From Xenophilus aerolatus (lineage in GTDB: Bacteria > Pseudomonadota > Gammaproteobacteria > Burkholderiales > Burkholderiaceae_C), in NCBI GenBank assembly GCA_029968055.1, contig JASCNX010000008.1:1-64000 (forward strand): 64,000 nt of DNA, given 5' to 3'. This document shows, piece after piece, positions 38,888 to 47,749 of the stretch. The notes beneath the pieces are model-generated. The model saw nothing but the letters and a program-made list of their open reading frames with translations, did not search any database and was not told the origin of the DNA. Position 1 is the stretch's first letter, and every line of letters begins with the position of its first letter. The translations under genes were made by a program, and so were the position numbers.

Positions 38888-40147
38888 TCAGGCGGCGCGC
38901 TGCCAGCGCACGGGCGGCACCTCGCGCCACGGCTCGCCCGAGTCGACCGGTTCGCGCGCCAGCCGCAGGCACACCATCGCGATCCACAGCAGCGACAGGC
39001 CGATCTGCGCGTCGCGCAGCGCCGAGTTCACGCTCGTGGCCATGAGCAGGACCAGCATGGCGGCGAAGGCGATGCGCCCGGTCAGGTCGGGCCGCTTCCA
39101 GCCCTGCCACACGCCCGTGAGCACGATCGCCAGCAGCGCCAGCAGGCCCGGGAAGCCGGTCTGCGAGCCCATCCACAGGTAGTCGTTGTGCGGCATGTTG
39201 TAGTCGGCCAGCAGGGCCGGGCCGCGCTGGCGCCACTCGCTGTTCCAGGCGCCGATGCCCCAGCCGGTCAGCGGCTTCTCCAGGATCATGCGGGCCGTCT
39301 CGGTGTACATGTAGTAGCGCACCACCCAACTGCCTTCGGACACCGTGCCGGACTTGGCTGCCTCGATCTCCTGCACGCCGGTGGCCAGCTTCTGCTCGAT
39401 GAAGGGCGGCGCGTTCCACACCGCCACCGCGAGCACCGCGGCGCCCGCGAGCAGCACCGCCAGCAACACGCGCCAGCGCCGGCGCCAGTGGTGGATGCAG
39501 ATGGCAGGCAGCACCAGCAGCAGCGCCAGCAGCGAGGTGCGCGAAGGCAGGTTGGAGTTCACGATGACCAGCGCCGCGACCGTCACCCCGAAGGACGCGA
39601 AGGCCAGGTACGGCCGCTGCTGCGTGAGCACGTGGAAGCCGTAGGCGGCGGCCGCCGCACCCAGCAGCGTGAACAGCAGCGCGTTGTTGATCGACTTGTT
39701 GCCCACCAGCATGATCATCGGCTTGAGCAGCGCCGGCATCGGCGGCATGACGCCCAGCTTCAGCAGGATGGCGTAGAAGACCGCCAAGTACACGATGTTG
39801 AAGAAGGCGATGGCCAGGAAGCCGCGCGCCGCCCACACCGCTTCGTCGCGCGTGAGGGCCAGCGCCATCAGCATCGTGGCCGTGAGCCGCAGGCCGTGCC
39901 ACAGGTTCACCGGCGTCTCGGGGTAGTGGCGGCCGAAGGCCAGCACCGCCAGTTGCCACACCAGGAAGGCCATCACCGGCCACCACAGCGGGTGCTGGCG
40001 CACGCGCGCCGCACGTTCGCGCCAGTCGCCGGCCACCAGCATGGCCAGCAGCAGCAGGAAGAAGCCGAGGTAGTTCACGCCGACCGGCATGAAGACCACC
40101 GCGCCCCACAGGCACGCTGCGGCGCGGGGGAGGAGAAGTCTGCGCAT
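38888..40147 (-). CDS. O-antigen ligase-family (Wzy/WaaL-like) membrane protein
   Basis: This 419-residue polytopic inner-membrane protein has about 11-12 helices and one large periplasmic loop late in the chain (about 260-340). The loop carries the family pattern ILEKPLTGWGIGAWNSEW and YNMPHNDYLWMGSQTGFPG, where the histidine is functionally important in WaaL/Wzy-type proteins. It may ligate or polymerise surface glycan. There are no other surface-polysaccharide genes nearby, so its substrate is open. It is downstream of, and possibly read through from, the two-component system across a 184-base gap. Confidence 0.85.
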   Translation of the reverse strand: MRRLLLPRAAACLWGAVVFMPVGVNYLGFFLLLLAMLVAGDWRERAARVRQHPLWWPVMAFLVWQLAVLAFGRHYPETPVNLWHGLRLTATMLMALALTRDEAVWAARGFLAIAFFNIVYLAVFYAILLKLGVMPPMPALLKPMIMLVGNKSINNALLFTLLGAAAAAYGFHVLTQQRPYLAFASFGVTVAALVIVNSNLPSRTSLLALLLVLPAICIHHWRRRWRVLLAVLLAGAAVLAVAVWNAPPFIEQKLATGVQEIEAAKSGTVSEGSWVVRYYMYTETARMILEKPLTGWGIGAWNSEWRQRGPALLADYNMPHNDYLWMGSQTGFPGLLALLAIVLTGVWQGWKRPDLTGRIAFAAMLVLLMATSVNSALRDAQIGLSLLWIAMVCLRLAREPVDSGEPWREVPPVRWQRAA

Positions 40148-40269
40148 GTTGGCCGCGATTCTAGGCGGTGGCCTTCTTCGGCGCGCTATCGAAACCGTAG
40201 CTGACCGCGCAGTCAGCGCGGGCGCTGGCGGCCGATTCGATGCCCGCTGCTAGTCGGAGAGGCATCGAT

Positions 40270-40304
40270 GGGTGCGCCCCCTTCCCGCGTGCGGGAGAAG
40301 GGGG
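40270..40304. repeat. GC hairpin, second member of the GGGTGCGCCCCCTTC family
   Basis: CCCCCTT-CCCGC-GT-GCGGG-(AG)-AAGGGGG forms a strong hairpin at 40277-40304. The preceding string and the sequence after it (GCGAAGC..TGGGGG.TGCTT) resemble the element at 28063-28125. It lies between the kinase gene and the O-antigen ligase gene. Confidence 0.6.
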
Positions 40305-40331
40305 AGCCGCGAAGCGGCATGGGGGATGCTT

Positions 40332-41519
40332 TTATCCCTTCGGCAGCTCGATCACGAAGCTCGCGCCGCCGCCGGGCCGGTCCTCGCAGCGCACCTGGCC
40401 GCCGTGGCGTTCGACGATCGACTTGACCAGTGCCAGCCCCAGGCCCACGCCGCCTTCGCGCTCGCTGGCGCCGGGCAGGCGGTAGAAGGGCTCGAAGATG
40501 CGTTCGCGCAGGGCGGCCGGCACGCCGGGGCCGCGGTCGCTCACGCGCACCACGGCGCGCGTGCCGTCGGCGCTGGCGGCGAGCTGCGCCTCGATCGGCG
40601 TGCCGTCGCCGTAGCGGCGCGCGTTCTCCAGCAGGTTGCGCACCGCGCGGCGCAGCAGCCGCGGCACGCCGCGCACCGTCAGCGCGGCGATGTCGGTGCC
40701 CTCGGCGATGTCCAGGTCGGCCTCGACGCGCGCGCATTCCTCGGCGGCCAGGCCCATCAGGTCCACCGCCTCGACGGTGCCCATGTCGGCCTCGCGCGCA
40801 TCGAGCCGGCTGGACAGCAGGATCTCGTCGATCAGCTGGTCCAGCTCGGCGATGTTGCGCGAGATCTCGGCCTTGGCCGTGGGGCTGGCCTTGTCGCCCA
40901 TGAGTTCGAGGCCCATGCGGATGCGGGTGAGCGGCGAGCGCAGCTCGTGCGACGCATTGGCCAGCAGCGACTTGTGCGAACGGATCAGCTGCTCGATGCG
41001 CGTCGCCGCGTCGTTGAAGCGCCGCGCCAGGTCGGCCACCTCGTCCTCGCCGTCGTCGCGCGCGCGGGCGCTCAGATCGCCCTCGCCGAAACGCTGCACG
41101 CTGCGCTGAACGCTCTCCAGCCGCTGCGTCAGCCGGCGCACGATCGGGAACAGCCCCAGCGCCGTCGCCAGGCCCACCATGCCCAGCAGCCAGAAGATGC
41201 CGGTGCGCGGGTTCAGCCAGGGCGGCGGCGAGGGGCGCCGCTCGCCACGCGGCCCCAGCTCCATCACGAACTGCTGGCCGTTGTTCAGCGTGATCGTGAA
41301 CTCCAGCGGTTCGCCGGGCCGGCTGGTGCGCAGCGACTTGCCGGTGCCGATGAGCTGGTCCTGCGTGTCGTGCAGCGTCACGTCGCGCGGCAGCGGCTGC
41401 GTGCGCTGCTCGTCCGCCTCGCGCCAGGCCCACCCGGCCGCGAACACGACCACCGCCACCCCGGCCAGCACGGCCAGCCAGATGCGCACGTAGAGGTGGC
41501 GGGTGAAGAGCTTGATCAT
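40332..41519 (-). CDS. sensor histidine kinase of a two-component system
   Basis: This 395-residue kinase has an N-terminal helix (about 10-30), a short periplasmic domain (about 31-105), a second helix (about 108-126), HAMP (about 127-180), the phospho-acceptor H191 in LLANASHELRSPLTRIRMGL and a HATPase domain. The latter shows NLLENARRYGDG, VSDRGPGVP and GGVGLGLALVKSIVERHGG. The periplasmic part is small and Pro/Arg-rich. The regulator gene is 25 bases upstream on the same strand. The signal is unknown; the layout is EnvZ/CpxA-like. Confidence 0.93.
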   Translation of the reverse strand: MIKLFTRHLYVRIWLAVLAGVAVVVFAAGWAWREADEQRTQPLPRDVTLHDTQDQLIGTGKSLRTSRPGEPLEFTITLNNGQQFVMELGPRGERRPSPPPWLNPRTGIFWLLGMVGLATALGLFPIVRRLTQRLESVQRSVQRFGEGDLSARARDDGEDEVADLARRFNDAATRIEQLIRSHKSLLANASHELRSPLTRIRMGLELMGDKASPTAKAEISRNIAELDQLIDEILLSSRLDAREADMGTVEAVDLMGLAAEECARVEADLDIAEGTDIAALTVRGVPRLLRRAVRNLLENARRYGDGTPIEAQLAASADGTRAVVRVSDRGPGVPAALRERIFEPFYRLPGASEREGGVGLGLALVKSIVERHGGQVRCEDRPGGGASFVIELPKG

Positions 41520-41544
41520 CAGGGCGGGGTGCGCTGGGTCTGAA

Positions 41545-42264
41545 TCAGTCCTGCTGTTTGGCGAACACGTACCCCACCCCGCGCACCGTCAGGATGCGCT
41601 TGGGGTTCTTGGGGTCGGCCTCGATGGCGGCGCGGATGCGGCCCATGTGCACGTCGATGCTGCGGTCGAAGGCTTCGAGCTCGCGGCCGCGCACGGCCTC
41701 CATGATCTGGTCGCGCGTGAGCACGCGGCCGGCACGCTCGGCCATGGTCACGAGCAGGTCGAACTGGTACGAAGTGAGCTCGGCCTGCTGGCCGGCCACC
41801 GTCACGGTGCGGGCATCGCGGTCGATCTCGAGCGAGCCGAAGCGGATCAGCGTCGCCGGCGCCGCGGCGGCCGCCTGCGCGCCTTCGCCACGGCGGCGCA
41901 GCACGGCGCGGATGCGCGCCAGCAGCTCGCGCGGCTCGAAGGGCTTGGGCAGGTAGTCGTCGGCGCCCAGCTCCAGGCCGATGATGCGGTCCATCGGGTC
42001 GCCCTTGGCCGTGAGCATCAGCACCGGCACCTTCGCCTGCGCGCCGGGCAGCGCGCGGATGCGGCGGCACACGTCCAGCCCGTCGGTGTCGGGCAGCATG
42101 AGGTCGAGGATCACCAGGTCCGGCGTGCGCGCCTGCAGCTGCTCCAGGCCCTTGGCGCCGTCGCCGGCGTGCACCACCTCGAAACCCGACTGGGTGAGGT
42201 ACTCGCTCACCATCTGCGCCAGGCGCACGTCGTCTTCGATCATCAGGAGTTGAGGCGTCGTCAT
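41545..42264 (-). CDS. OmpR/PhoB-family response regulator
   Basis: This 239-residue protein has a receiver domain (acidic pair DD at 11-12, phospho-acceptor D54 in VILDLMLPDTDG, lysine in LMLTAKGDPMDR) and a C-terminal winged helix (about 140-235: LTSYQFDLLVTMAERAGRVL, DVHMGRIRAAIEADPKNPKR). It pairs with the kinase directly downstream. The regulon is not visible; a Cpx- or RstA-like envelope role is only a guess from the layout. Confidence 0.95.
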   Translation of the reverse strand: MTTPQLLMIEDDVRLAQMVSEYLTQSGFEVVHAGDGAKGLEQLQARTPDLVILDLMLPDTDGLDVCRRIRALPGAQAKVPVLMLTAKGDPMDRIIGLELGADDYLPKPFEPRELLARIRAVLRRRGEGAQAAAAAPATLIRFGSLEIDRDARTVTVAGQQAELTSYQFDLLVTMAERAGRVLTRDQIMEAVRGRELEAFDRSIDVHMGRIRAAIEADPKNPKRILTVRGVGYVFAKQQD

Positions 42265-42384
42265 GCGGTCTCTTCTTTCTTCGCGGCCCGCAATGCCGGG
42301 CCAATGCGTTCATGCTGCCCGCGCGCGGGCAAGGGGTCTTGAATGCCCTGTAAAGCTGCCGTAAAGCGCGGCTGCGCCTCACCC

Positions 42385-44019
42385 TCAGCCCGCGGCGAAA
42401 AGCATGGCGCCCTGCGCCCGGTCCACCGGGGTGGCGGGCATGTCCTGCGCCAGGAGCGCATCGAGCGCCGCGGCCTGCAGCTGCGGATGCGCGCCCTGCG
42501 CCTCGTCGCGGATCTGCGCCGCCAGCGTGCGCAACTGCGCCACGCAGCCGCGCACCCGGGCCTGGAACTCGCGGCTGTCGGCGCAGGGCCGGCGCAGGCT
42601 GGCGTTGAGCTCGGCGAACCAGGGCAGCGAGGCCTGGTCCAGCATAGCCGGCGGGTTGGCGCGCTCGCTCACGGCCGACCAGTCGCGCAGGAAGGCCTGC
42701 ATCGCGATGTTCAGCTGCTGGCAGTGCTGCAGCTCCTCGCGCAGGTTGCCCAGCGACGCGAGGTCGGTCAGCCGCTCCTGGAAGAACAGCTGCGACAGCA
42801 CGCCCCAGTAGTAGGTGTAGTCCCAGATCACCTTGACCGGCAGCACCTCGGGGTCGCCGAAGAGCGGGTACTGGTCCTGGTAGAGCGCCAGCGTGCTCTC
42901 GTAGAACGAGTGGTAGATCTGGTCGTACAGCTGCGCCCGTGCATCGACCGAGCGGCCCGAGCGGTCGTGCGCGATCAGGTCGCAGATGAAGGTGTTGCTC
43001 ATCGCGATGAAGTCGCTGCCCGGCGAGTAGAACGGGTCGAGGAAGAGGCCCGCCTCGCCCGTCAGCGCCCAGCGGTCGCCGCTGAAGACCTGCTTGCAGC
43101 CGTACGAGAACTTGCGGAAGAACGCGAAGTCCTGCAGCAGGTGGCGCTTGTCGTCGAGCGCGTCGAAAAGGCGCGGCTGGTAGGTGCGCAGCCATTCCAT
43201 CGCCTTGTCGAAGCTGTCCATCGTGTCCAGCGGGTGCAGCTTGGGGTCGGCCACGATGCCCACCGAGTGCGAGCCCGAAGCCAGCGGGATGAGCCACACC
43301 CAGTAGCCCGCGCCGCACAGGTGGTTGGTCGACAGCCAGCGCCGGCCCTCGGGCTCGCAGCGCGCGCGCCAGGCGGGGTCGTCGCTCCAGTCGTCGATGG
43401 CGATGCGCTCGCCGATGCGGAACCACACCGCGTTCGCGTCGTGCGCGTTGGGCTCGGCCAGCCCCAGCTTGCGCTTGAGCAGCCCGGCGCGCCCGCAGGC
43501 GTCGATCAGCCAGCGGCATTCGGCCTCGTGAGATTCGCCGTTCTCGGTCCAGCCGATGCGGTGGCTGCCCGCGGCGGCGTCGAGCGAGATGCTGCGCACC
43601 AGCGCGCTGTCGACGAAGCGCACGCCGCGCGCGGCGGCCTCCTCGCCGAGGTAGTTCTCGAAGATGCCGCGGTCGATCTGGTAGCTGGGCGTGGCCAACA
43701 CGCGGCTGGCGCCGATCTCGGTCACGCGGTCGATGTCGCGCCGGCCCTCGCTGAAGAAGAAGCGGAAGCCGAACTTGCGCAGCTGCGCCTGGTCGAGGTG
43801 GTCCTTCAGGCCCAGCACCGTGTCGAAGTAGTGGGCGCCGATCTCCACCGACGACTCGCCCACCTTGTGCGCCGCATGCGGCACCGGGTGCGCACGGCGT
43901 TCCAGCACCAGCACGTCGATGCCCTCGAAGCGCTGCTTGAGTTGCAGCGCGAGCGTCAGGCCCGCCAGCCCGCCGCCCATGATGATCACGTCGTGGTGGT
44001 CGAGGGCGGCAGCGGTCAT
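42385..44019 (-). CDS. flavin-dependent halogenase-like FAD oxidoreductase
   Basis: This 544-residue protein has an N-terminal FAD fold (VIIMGGGLAGLTLALQL; GxGxxG at residues 15-20) and the second motif HKVGESSVEIGAHYF. The diagnostic halogenase motif WxWxIP is present at residues 240-245 (WVWLIP). A later DxxxFxxPFYSPG-type motif is GLFLDPFYSPGSDFIA. It is placed last after a ketosynthase and chain-length factor on one strand, so it probably modifies a polyketide or aryl polyene, by halogenation or oxidation. Catalytic type cannot be proven from sequence; related proteins are annotated as tryptophan 7-halogenase-like. Confidence 0.8.
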   Translation of the reverse strand: MTAAALDHHDVIIMGGGLAGLTLALQLKQRFEGIDVLVLERRAHPVPHAAHKVGESSVEIGAHYFDTVLGLKDHLDQAQLRKFGFRFFFSEGRRDIDRVTEIGASRVLATPSYQIDRGIFENYLGEEAAARGVRFVDSALVRSISLDAAAGSHRIGWTENGESHEAECRWLIDACGRAGLLKRKLGLAEPNAHDANAVWFRIGERIAIDDWSDDPAWRARCEPEGRRWLSTNHLCGAGYWVWLIPLASGSHSVGIVADPKLHPLDTMDSFDKAMEWLRTYQPRLFDALDDKRHLLQDFAFFRKFSYGCKQVFSGDRWALTGEAGLFLDPFYSPGSDFIAMSNTFICDLIAHDRSGRSVDARAQLYDQIYHSFYESTLALYQDQYPLFGDPEVLPVKVIWDYTYYWGVLSQLFFQERLTDLASLGNLREELQHCQQLNIAMQAFLRDWSAVSERANPPAMLDQASLPWFAELNASLRRPCADSREFQARVRGCVAQLRTLAAQIRDEAQGAHPQLQAAALDALLAQDMPATPVDRAQGAMLFAAG

Positions 44020-44029
44020 GGGGCGTGTC

Positions 44030-44836
44030 CTAAACGGGTCGGAGGGTCAGTTCGAGCGCGAGCTGCGGCGACAGCGGCATCCGCAGCTGGGTGCCGTCGG
44101 GCGGCAGGGCGGCCAGCGCCTCGAAGAGCGGCAGCAGGTCGGAGATCGCGTTGGGCGGCAGCGCCTGCGCGGCGCCGGACTGCAGCGGCGCACGTTCGCT
44201 CGGCCCGTGCACCAGCGTCCAGTCCACCGCAGCCACGGTGCGCTCGGTGCGCTCCGGTGCCAGCACGAAGCCGCCGGCCAGCAGGCCCTCGCTCACGTGC
44301 ACCTGCTTGAGCGGCCCCACCGCCTCGGCGTCGAAGCCCACCAGCAGCAGCGGCTGCGCGTCGGCCGCGCACTGGGCGGCGGCCTCCAGCAGCGCGGCGG
44401 CGAAGGTGTTCTCGAAGGCGCTGAGCGAGTTGCTGGCCTGCTGGCAGCCGGTGCCGATGGTCCAGTAGCCCACGGCGGCGTTGTGCACCGAGTTGTGGAA
44501 CTTGATCGGCGACAGCTGCGTGGGCGCCGTGGCGAGAGTGGCGCACATGTAGTCGTTGATCGCCAGGTCGCCATGCGCCGATGCGAACACGCAGGGCAGG
44601 TCGGCGGCGGCGCGGCCCGAGGCGGCGACGCTCGCGCCCGCCACTTCGAGCGCCAGCGCCACCGTGTCGGGCGCGCGGCGGCGCTCGGCCGGTGCCAGCA
44701 CCTGGGGCGACGGCCGCTTGGCCGGCGGGTCGGCCGGCGCGCCTTCGCCGCGGAAGGCGGCGCGGGCGATGTCCCAGCCGGGCAGCGTCGGTGCCCAAAA
44801 GGCAACGCCTTCGATGTACAGCGTGGGAGTGCTCAT
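44030..44836 (-). CDS. beta-ketoacyl synthase chain-length-factor-like protein
   Basis: This 268-residue protein is of the short ketoacyl-synthase-like type (PF13723-like). It is only about two-thirds of a normal ketosynthase. It shows PCVFASAHGDLAINDYMCATL, SPIKFHNSVHNAAVGYWTIG and LLLVGFDAEAVGPL, but lacks the paired catalytic histidine motifs of the upstream enzyme. It should act as partner or length factor. Its ATG overlaps the ketosynthase stop by four bases (ATGA), which strongly suggests a heterodimer. Comparable pairs exist in aryl-polyene clusters. Confidence 0.82.
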   Translation of the reverse strand: MSTPTLYIEGVAFWAPTLPGWDIARAAFRGEGAPADPPAKRPSPQVLAPAERRRAPDTVALALEVAGASVAASGRAAADLPCVFASAHGDLAINDYMCATLATAPTQLSPIKFHNSVHNAAVGYWTIGTGCQQASNSLSAFENTFAAALLEAAAQCAADAQPLLLVGFDAEAVGPLKQVHVSEGLLAGGFVLAPERTERTVAAVDWTLVHGPSERAPLQSGAAQALPPNAISDLLPLFEALAALPPDGTQLRMPLSPQLALELTLRPV

Positions 44837-46035
44837 GCCGCCGCTCCCTTGCCGAAGATCAGCGCGCAGTTGTTGCCGCCGAAGCCGAAGGAATTCGACA
44901 GCGCATAGCGCACCTCGCCCCGGGCCGGCTCAAGGCGGATCTGCGGCCCGCACACCGGGTCGGGCGTCACGCTGTTCACGGTGCCGGGCATCAGGCCCGT
45001 CTCCAGCGCCAGCAGGCTCACCACCGCCTCGACGATGCCGGCCGCGCCCAGCGTGTGGCCGGTGAAGCCCTTGGTCGAGCTGGCATGCGTGCGCGCCGGG
45101 AAGCGGCGCGCCACCAGCGCGGCCTCGACCTCGTCGTTCTTGGCGCTCGCGGTGCCGTGCATGTTGATGTAGTCGATCGCGTCGGGCGCGAGGCCGGCAC
45201 GCGCCAGCGCATCGTTGAGCGCGCGCTCGGCGCCGGCGCCCTCGGGGTGCGGCGTCGACATGTGGTGCGCGTCGCTCGCCTCGCCGTAGCCCAGCAGCTC
45301 CAGCGGGCCGGTGCCACGCTCCAGCAGCGCGAAGCCCGCTGCTTCGCCCAGCGAGATGCCGCCGCGGTCCACGTCGAAGGGCTGGCAGGGCTTGTTCGAC
45401 ACCAGCTCCAGCGAGTTGAAGCCGAAGAGCACGCTGCCGCACAGCGTGTCGACGCCGCCGACCACGGCCGCGTCGATCAGGCCCAGGCGCATCAGCCGCT
45501 CGGCCGAGGCGAACACCTTGGCGCTGGACGAGCAGGCCGTCGACAGCGTCTCGTTCGGCCCTTCCAGGCCCAGCGCGGCGGCCACGAACAGGCCCAGCGA
45601 GTGCGTGGTGTGCAGTTCGCTGTGGCGCATGCGTTCGGGAAAGCGCCCTTCGGCGTCCATCTGCGTGTAGGCCAGCTCGGTGTCGCCGATGCTGGAGGTG
45701 GAGGTGCCCACGATCACCGCCACGCGGTGGGCGCCGTAGCGCTCGCGGGCGGCAAGGGCCGCCTCGATGAAGCCGTCGGCGTTCAGCCCCTTCCAGGCCA
45801 GGCGGTTGTTGCGGCAGTCCCAGGTGGACAGTTCGGGCGGCAGGCGCACGTCCTCGACCCCGTCGACGCGGCCGATGAAGGTGGCCAGGCGCTGCTCGGC
45901 CGGTTCGCCGAAATCGTTGGCGCGCAGGCCGCTTCTGGAGTGTTCGAGCCCCTCGAGCAGCGCGGCCTTGCCGGTGCCCAGGGCGGTGGTGGCCGTGAAG
46001 GCGCTGATCTTCAGGGGGGGGATTCGCTGGGGCAC
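44833..46035 (-). CDS. beta-ketoacyl-ACP synthase (KAS II/FabF-like, secondary-metabolite type)
   Basis: This 400-residue condensing enzyme has the full catalytic triad: cysteine 168 in LSTACSSSAKVF, histidine 293 in INMHGTASAKND, and histidine 327 in KGFTGHTLGAAG. The end SNSFGFGGNNCALIFG is standard. I chose the GTG at 46035 (PQRIPPLKISAFTATTALG) because the upstream frame has no ribosome site and the family starts here. It is the first gene of the ketosynthase / length-factor / halogenase-like set. No ACP, ketoreductase or dehydratase gene is near, so the rest of the pathway must be elsewhere. Confidence 0.9.
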   Translation of the reverse strand: MPQRIPPLKISAFTATTALGTGKAALLEGLEHSRSGLRANDFGEPAEQRLATFIGRVDGVEDVRLPPELSTWDCRNNRLAWKGLNADGFIEAALAARERYGAHRVAVIVGTSTSSIGDTELAYTQMDAEGRFPERMRHSELHTTHSLGLFVAAALGLEGPNETLSTACSSSAKVFASAERLMRLGLIDAAVVGGVDTLCGSVLFGFNSLELVSNKPCQPFDVDRGGISLGEAAGFALLERGTGPLELLGYGEASDAHHMSTPHPEGAGAERALNDALARAGLAPDAIDYINMHGTASAKNDEVEAALVARRFPARTHASSTKGFTGHTLGAAGIVEAVVSLLALETGLMPGTVNSVTPDPVCGPQIRLEPARGEVRYALSNSFGFGGNNCALIFGKGAAA

Positions 46036-46137
46036 GGTCGGTGTGTCAGGAATGTGGCCGGGAGGGGGAGCGCAGAGCGTACCAGCCCGCCTGCCGGCGG
46101 CTGTCGGCGCACAGCGCAAACCAGGGCGAGGCGTAGC

Positions 46138-46178
46138 GCTATCGGATCGATAGCTGCCCGTGCCCGACTGACGGGCAC
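46138..46178. other. two tandem hairpins between ampG and the ketosynthase gene
   Basis: GCTATCG-GAT-CGATAGC (46138-46154) and GTGCCCG-ACTGA-CGGGCAC (46160-46178) lie immediately after the ampG stop on the minus strand. Neither has a T-run on that strand, so termination is uncertain. They may mark the end of ampG transcription or a protein site before the ketosynthase unit. Confidence 0.4.
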
Positions 46179-47561
46179 TCAGGCCTTTTTGGCCCGCGAC
46201 GCCAGGGCCACCAGCACCAGCACCGGCACCCCCAGCAGGGCGGTGCCGACGAAGAACATCTGGTAACCAAAAGCATCGACGAACACGCCCGAATAGCCCG
46301 CGATGAACTTCGGCAGCAACAGCATCATGGAACTGAACAGCGCGTACTGCGTGGCCGAGTAGCTCACGTTCGTCAGGCTCGACAGGTAGGCGATGAAGGC
46401 CGCCGAGGCGATGCCCCCGGCCAGGTTGTCGGCCGACACCACCGCCACCAGCGCCGTCACGTCGTGCCCGCGCGTGCCCAGCCACGCAAAGAGCAGGTTG
46501 CTTGCCGCGCTGAGCACCGCGCCCAGCATCAGCACCCGCATCACGCCCAGCCGCATCGACAGCACGCCGCCCACGAAGGCGCCCAACAGCGTCATCACCA
46601 CGCCGTAGATCTTGCTCACCGTGGCCACCTCGTCCTTGGTGAAGCCCATGTCCACGTAGAAGGGGTTGGCCATGATGCCCATCACCACGTCGCTGATGCG
46701 GTAGATGGCGATCAGCGCCAGGATCAGCGCCGCCTGCCAGCGGTAGCGGCGGATGAAGTCGGCAAAGGGCTCCACCAGCGCGCTGCGCAGCCAGTCGGCC
46801 GCGTTCTTGGCGGGTGGCAGCGCGCGCCGCGCCGGCTCGGGCGACAGCAGCACCGTCAGCACGCCCACCACCATCGACGCGGCCATCACCAGGTAGGCCG
46901 TGCGCCAGGCGCCGTCCTGGTAGCCGGCGGCGGTGGCCGGAGCGGCCGAGGTCTCGGCCCAGGCCGCCACCCACAGCACGCCCGCGCCGGCCCAGATCAT
47001 CGCGAGCCGGTAGCCCGTCTGGTAGGCCGCGGCCAGCGCCGCCTGCTTGCGCGACTCGGCCGATTCGATGCGAAAGGCGTCCAGCGCGATGTCCTGCGTG
47101 GCCGAGCCGAAGGCCACCAGCAGCGCGCACCACACCAGCGGCTCCAGCCCCGCGCGCGGGTCGTTCATCGCCATGCCCACCAGCCCCACGACCACCATCG
47201 CCTGCGCGAACAGCAGCCAGCCGCGCCGGCGCCCCAGCAGCGTGGTCAGCGGCGGCAGCGGCAGCCGGTCGACCAGCGGCGCCCACACCCACTTGAAGCC
47301 GTAGGCCAGGCCCACCCAGCTCAGGTAGCCGATGGTGGCGCGGTCGATGCCCGCCTCGCGCAGCCGGAAGCTCAGCGTGCCCAGCACCAACAGCAGCGGC
47401 AGCCCCGCCGCGAAACCCAGCGCGAACATCCGCAGCGTCGCGGGCTCGACGTACACCTTCAGCGTTTCGTGCCAGGGGAGCTTGGCCGGCGCCTCGGTGG
47501 ATGCGGCCGGCTCGGCGCGTGAGGCCACCGTGTCGGCAGCGCTGCGTGGGGGAACGGACAT
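46179..47561 (-). CDS. ampG: AmpG-family muropeptide transporter
   Basis: This 460-residue MFS permease has 12-14 helices and imports anhydro-muropeptides for cell-wall recycling. Family marks are LGFAAGLPLLLVLGTLSFRL, YLSWVGLAYGFKWVWAPLVDR, FGSATQDIALDAFRIES and a late IASAAFIAYLSSLTNVSYSA. An N-terminal extension of about 35 residues precedes the first helix. The ATG at 47561 is the best start. It is divergent from the M48 peptidase gene across a repeat-bearing gap. Confidence 0.92.
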   Translation of the reverse strand: MSVPPRSAADTVASRAEPAASTEAPAKLPWHETLKVYVEPATLRMFALGFAAGLPLLLVLGTLSFRLREAGIDRATIGYLSWVGLAYGFKWVWAPLVDRLPLPPLTTLLGRRRGWLLFAQAMVVVGLVGMAMNDPRAGLEPLVWCALLVAFGSATQDIALDAFRIESAESRKQAALAAAYQTGYRLAMIWAGAGVLWVAAWAETSAAPATAAGYQDGAWRTAYLVMAASMVVGVLTVLLSPEPARRALPPAKNAADWLRSALVEPFADFIRRYRWQAALILALIAIYRISDVVMGIMANPFYVDMGFTKDEVATVSKIYGVVMTLLGAFVGGVLSMRLGVMRVLMLGAVLSAASNLLFAWLGTRGHDVTALVAVVSADNLAGGIASAAFIAYLSSLTNVSYSATQYALFSSMMLLLPKFIAGYSGVFVDAFGYQMFFVGTALLGVPVLVLVALASRAKKA

Positions 47562-47618
47562 GGGCCGCCATTCTCCCCGAGCCGTGCGGCCTTCGGCCTG
47601 ACCGCGCACCCGCATTCC

Positions 47619-47652
47619 TCCCTCTCCCCCCGGGGAGAGGGCCGGGGTGAGG
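47619..47652. repeat. dispersed CCCTCTCCCCCCGGGGAGAG-type palindrome
   Basis: CTCTCCCC (47622-47629) pairs with GGGGAGAG (47632-47639), followed by GGCCGGGGTGAGGG. Frames across it read like LTPALSPGGEG, a well-known false peptide from this kind of palindromic repeat in many proteobacteria. It is non-coding, between ampG and the M48 gene. Confidence 0.7.
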
Positions 47653-47749
47653 GCCCACACCCTCCACACCGGCCCCCGCCCGACCAATGCCCTTGCCCCC
47701 ACCCACCCATCCCTTGGGTTTTCCCCGCCGCGCCTCTATCTTCCCGCCC

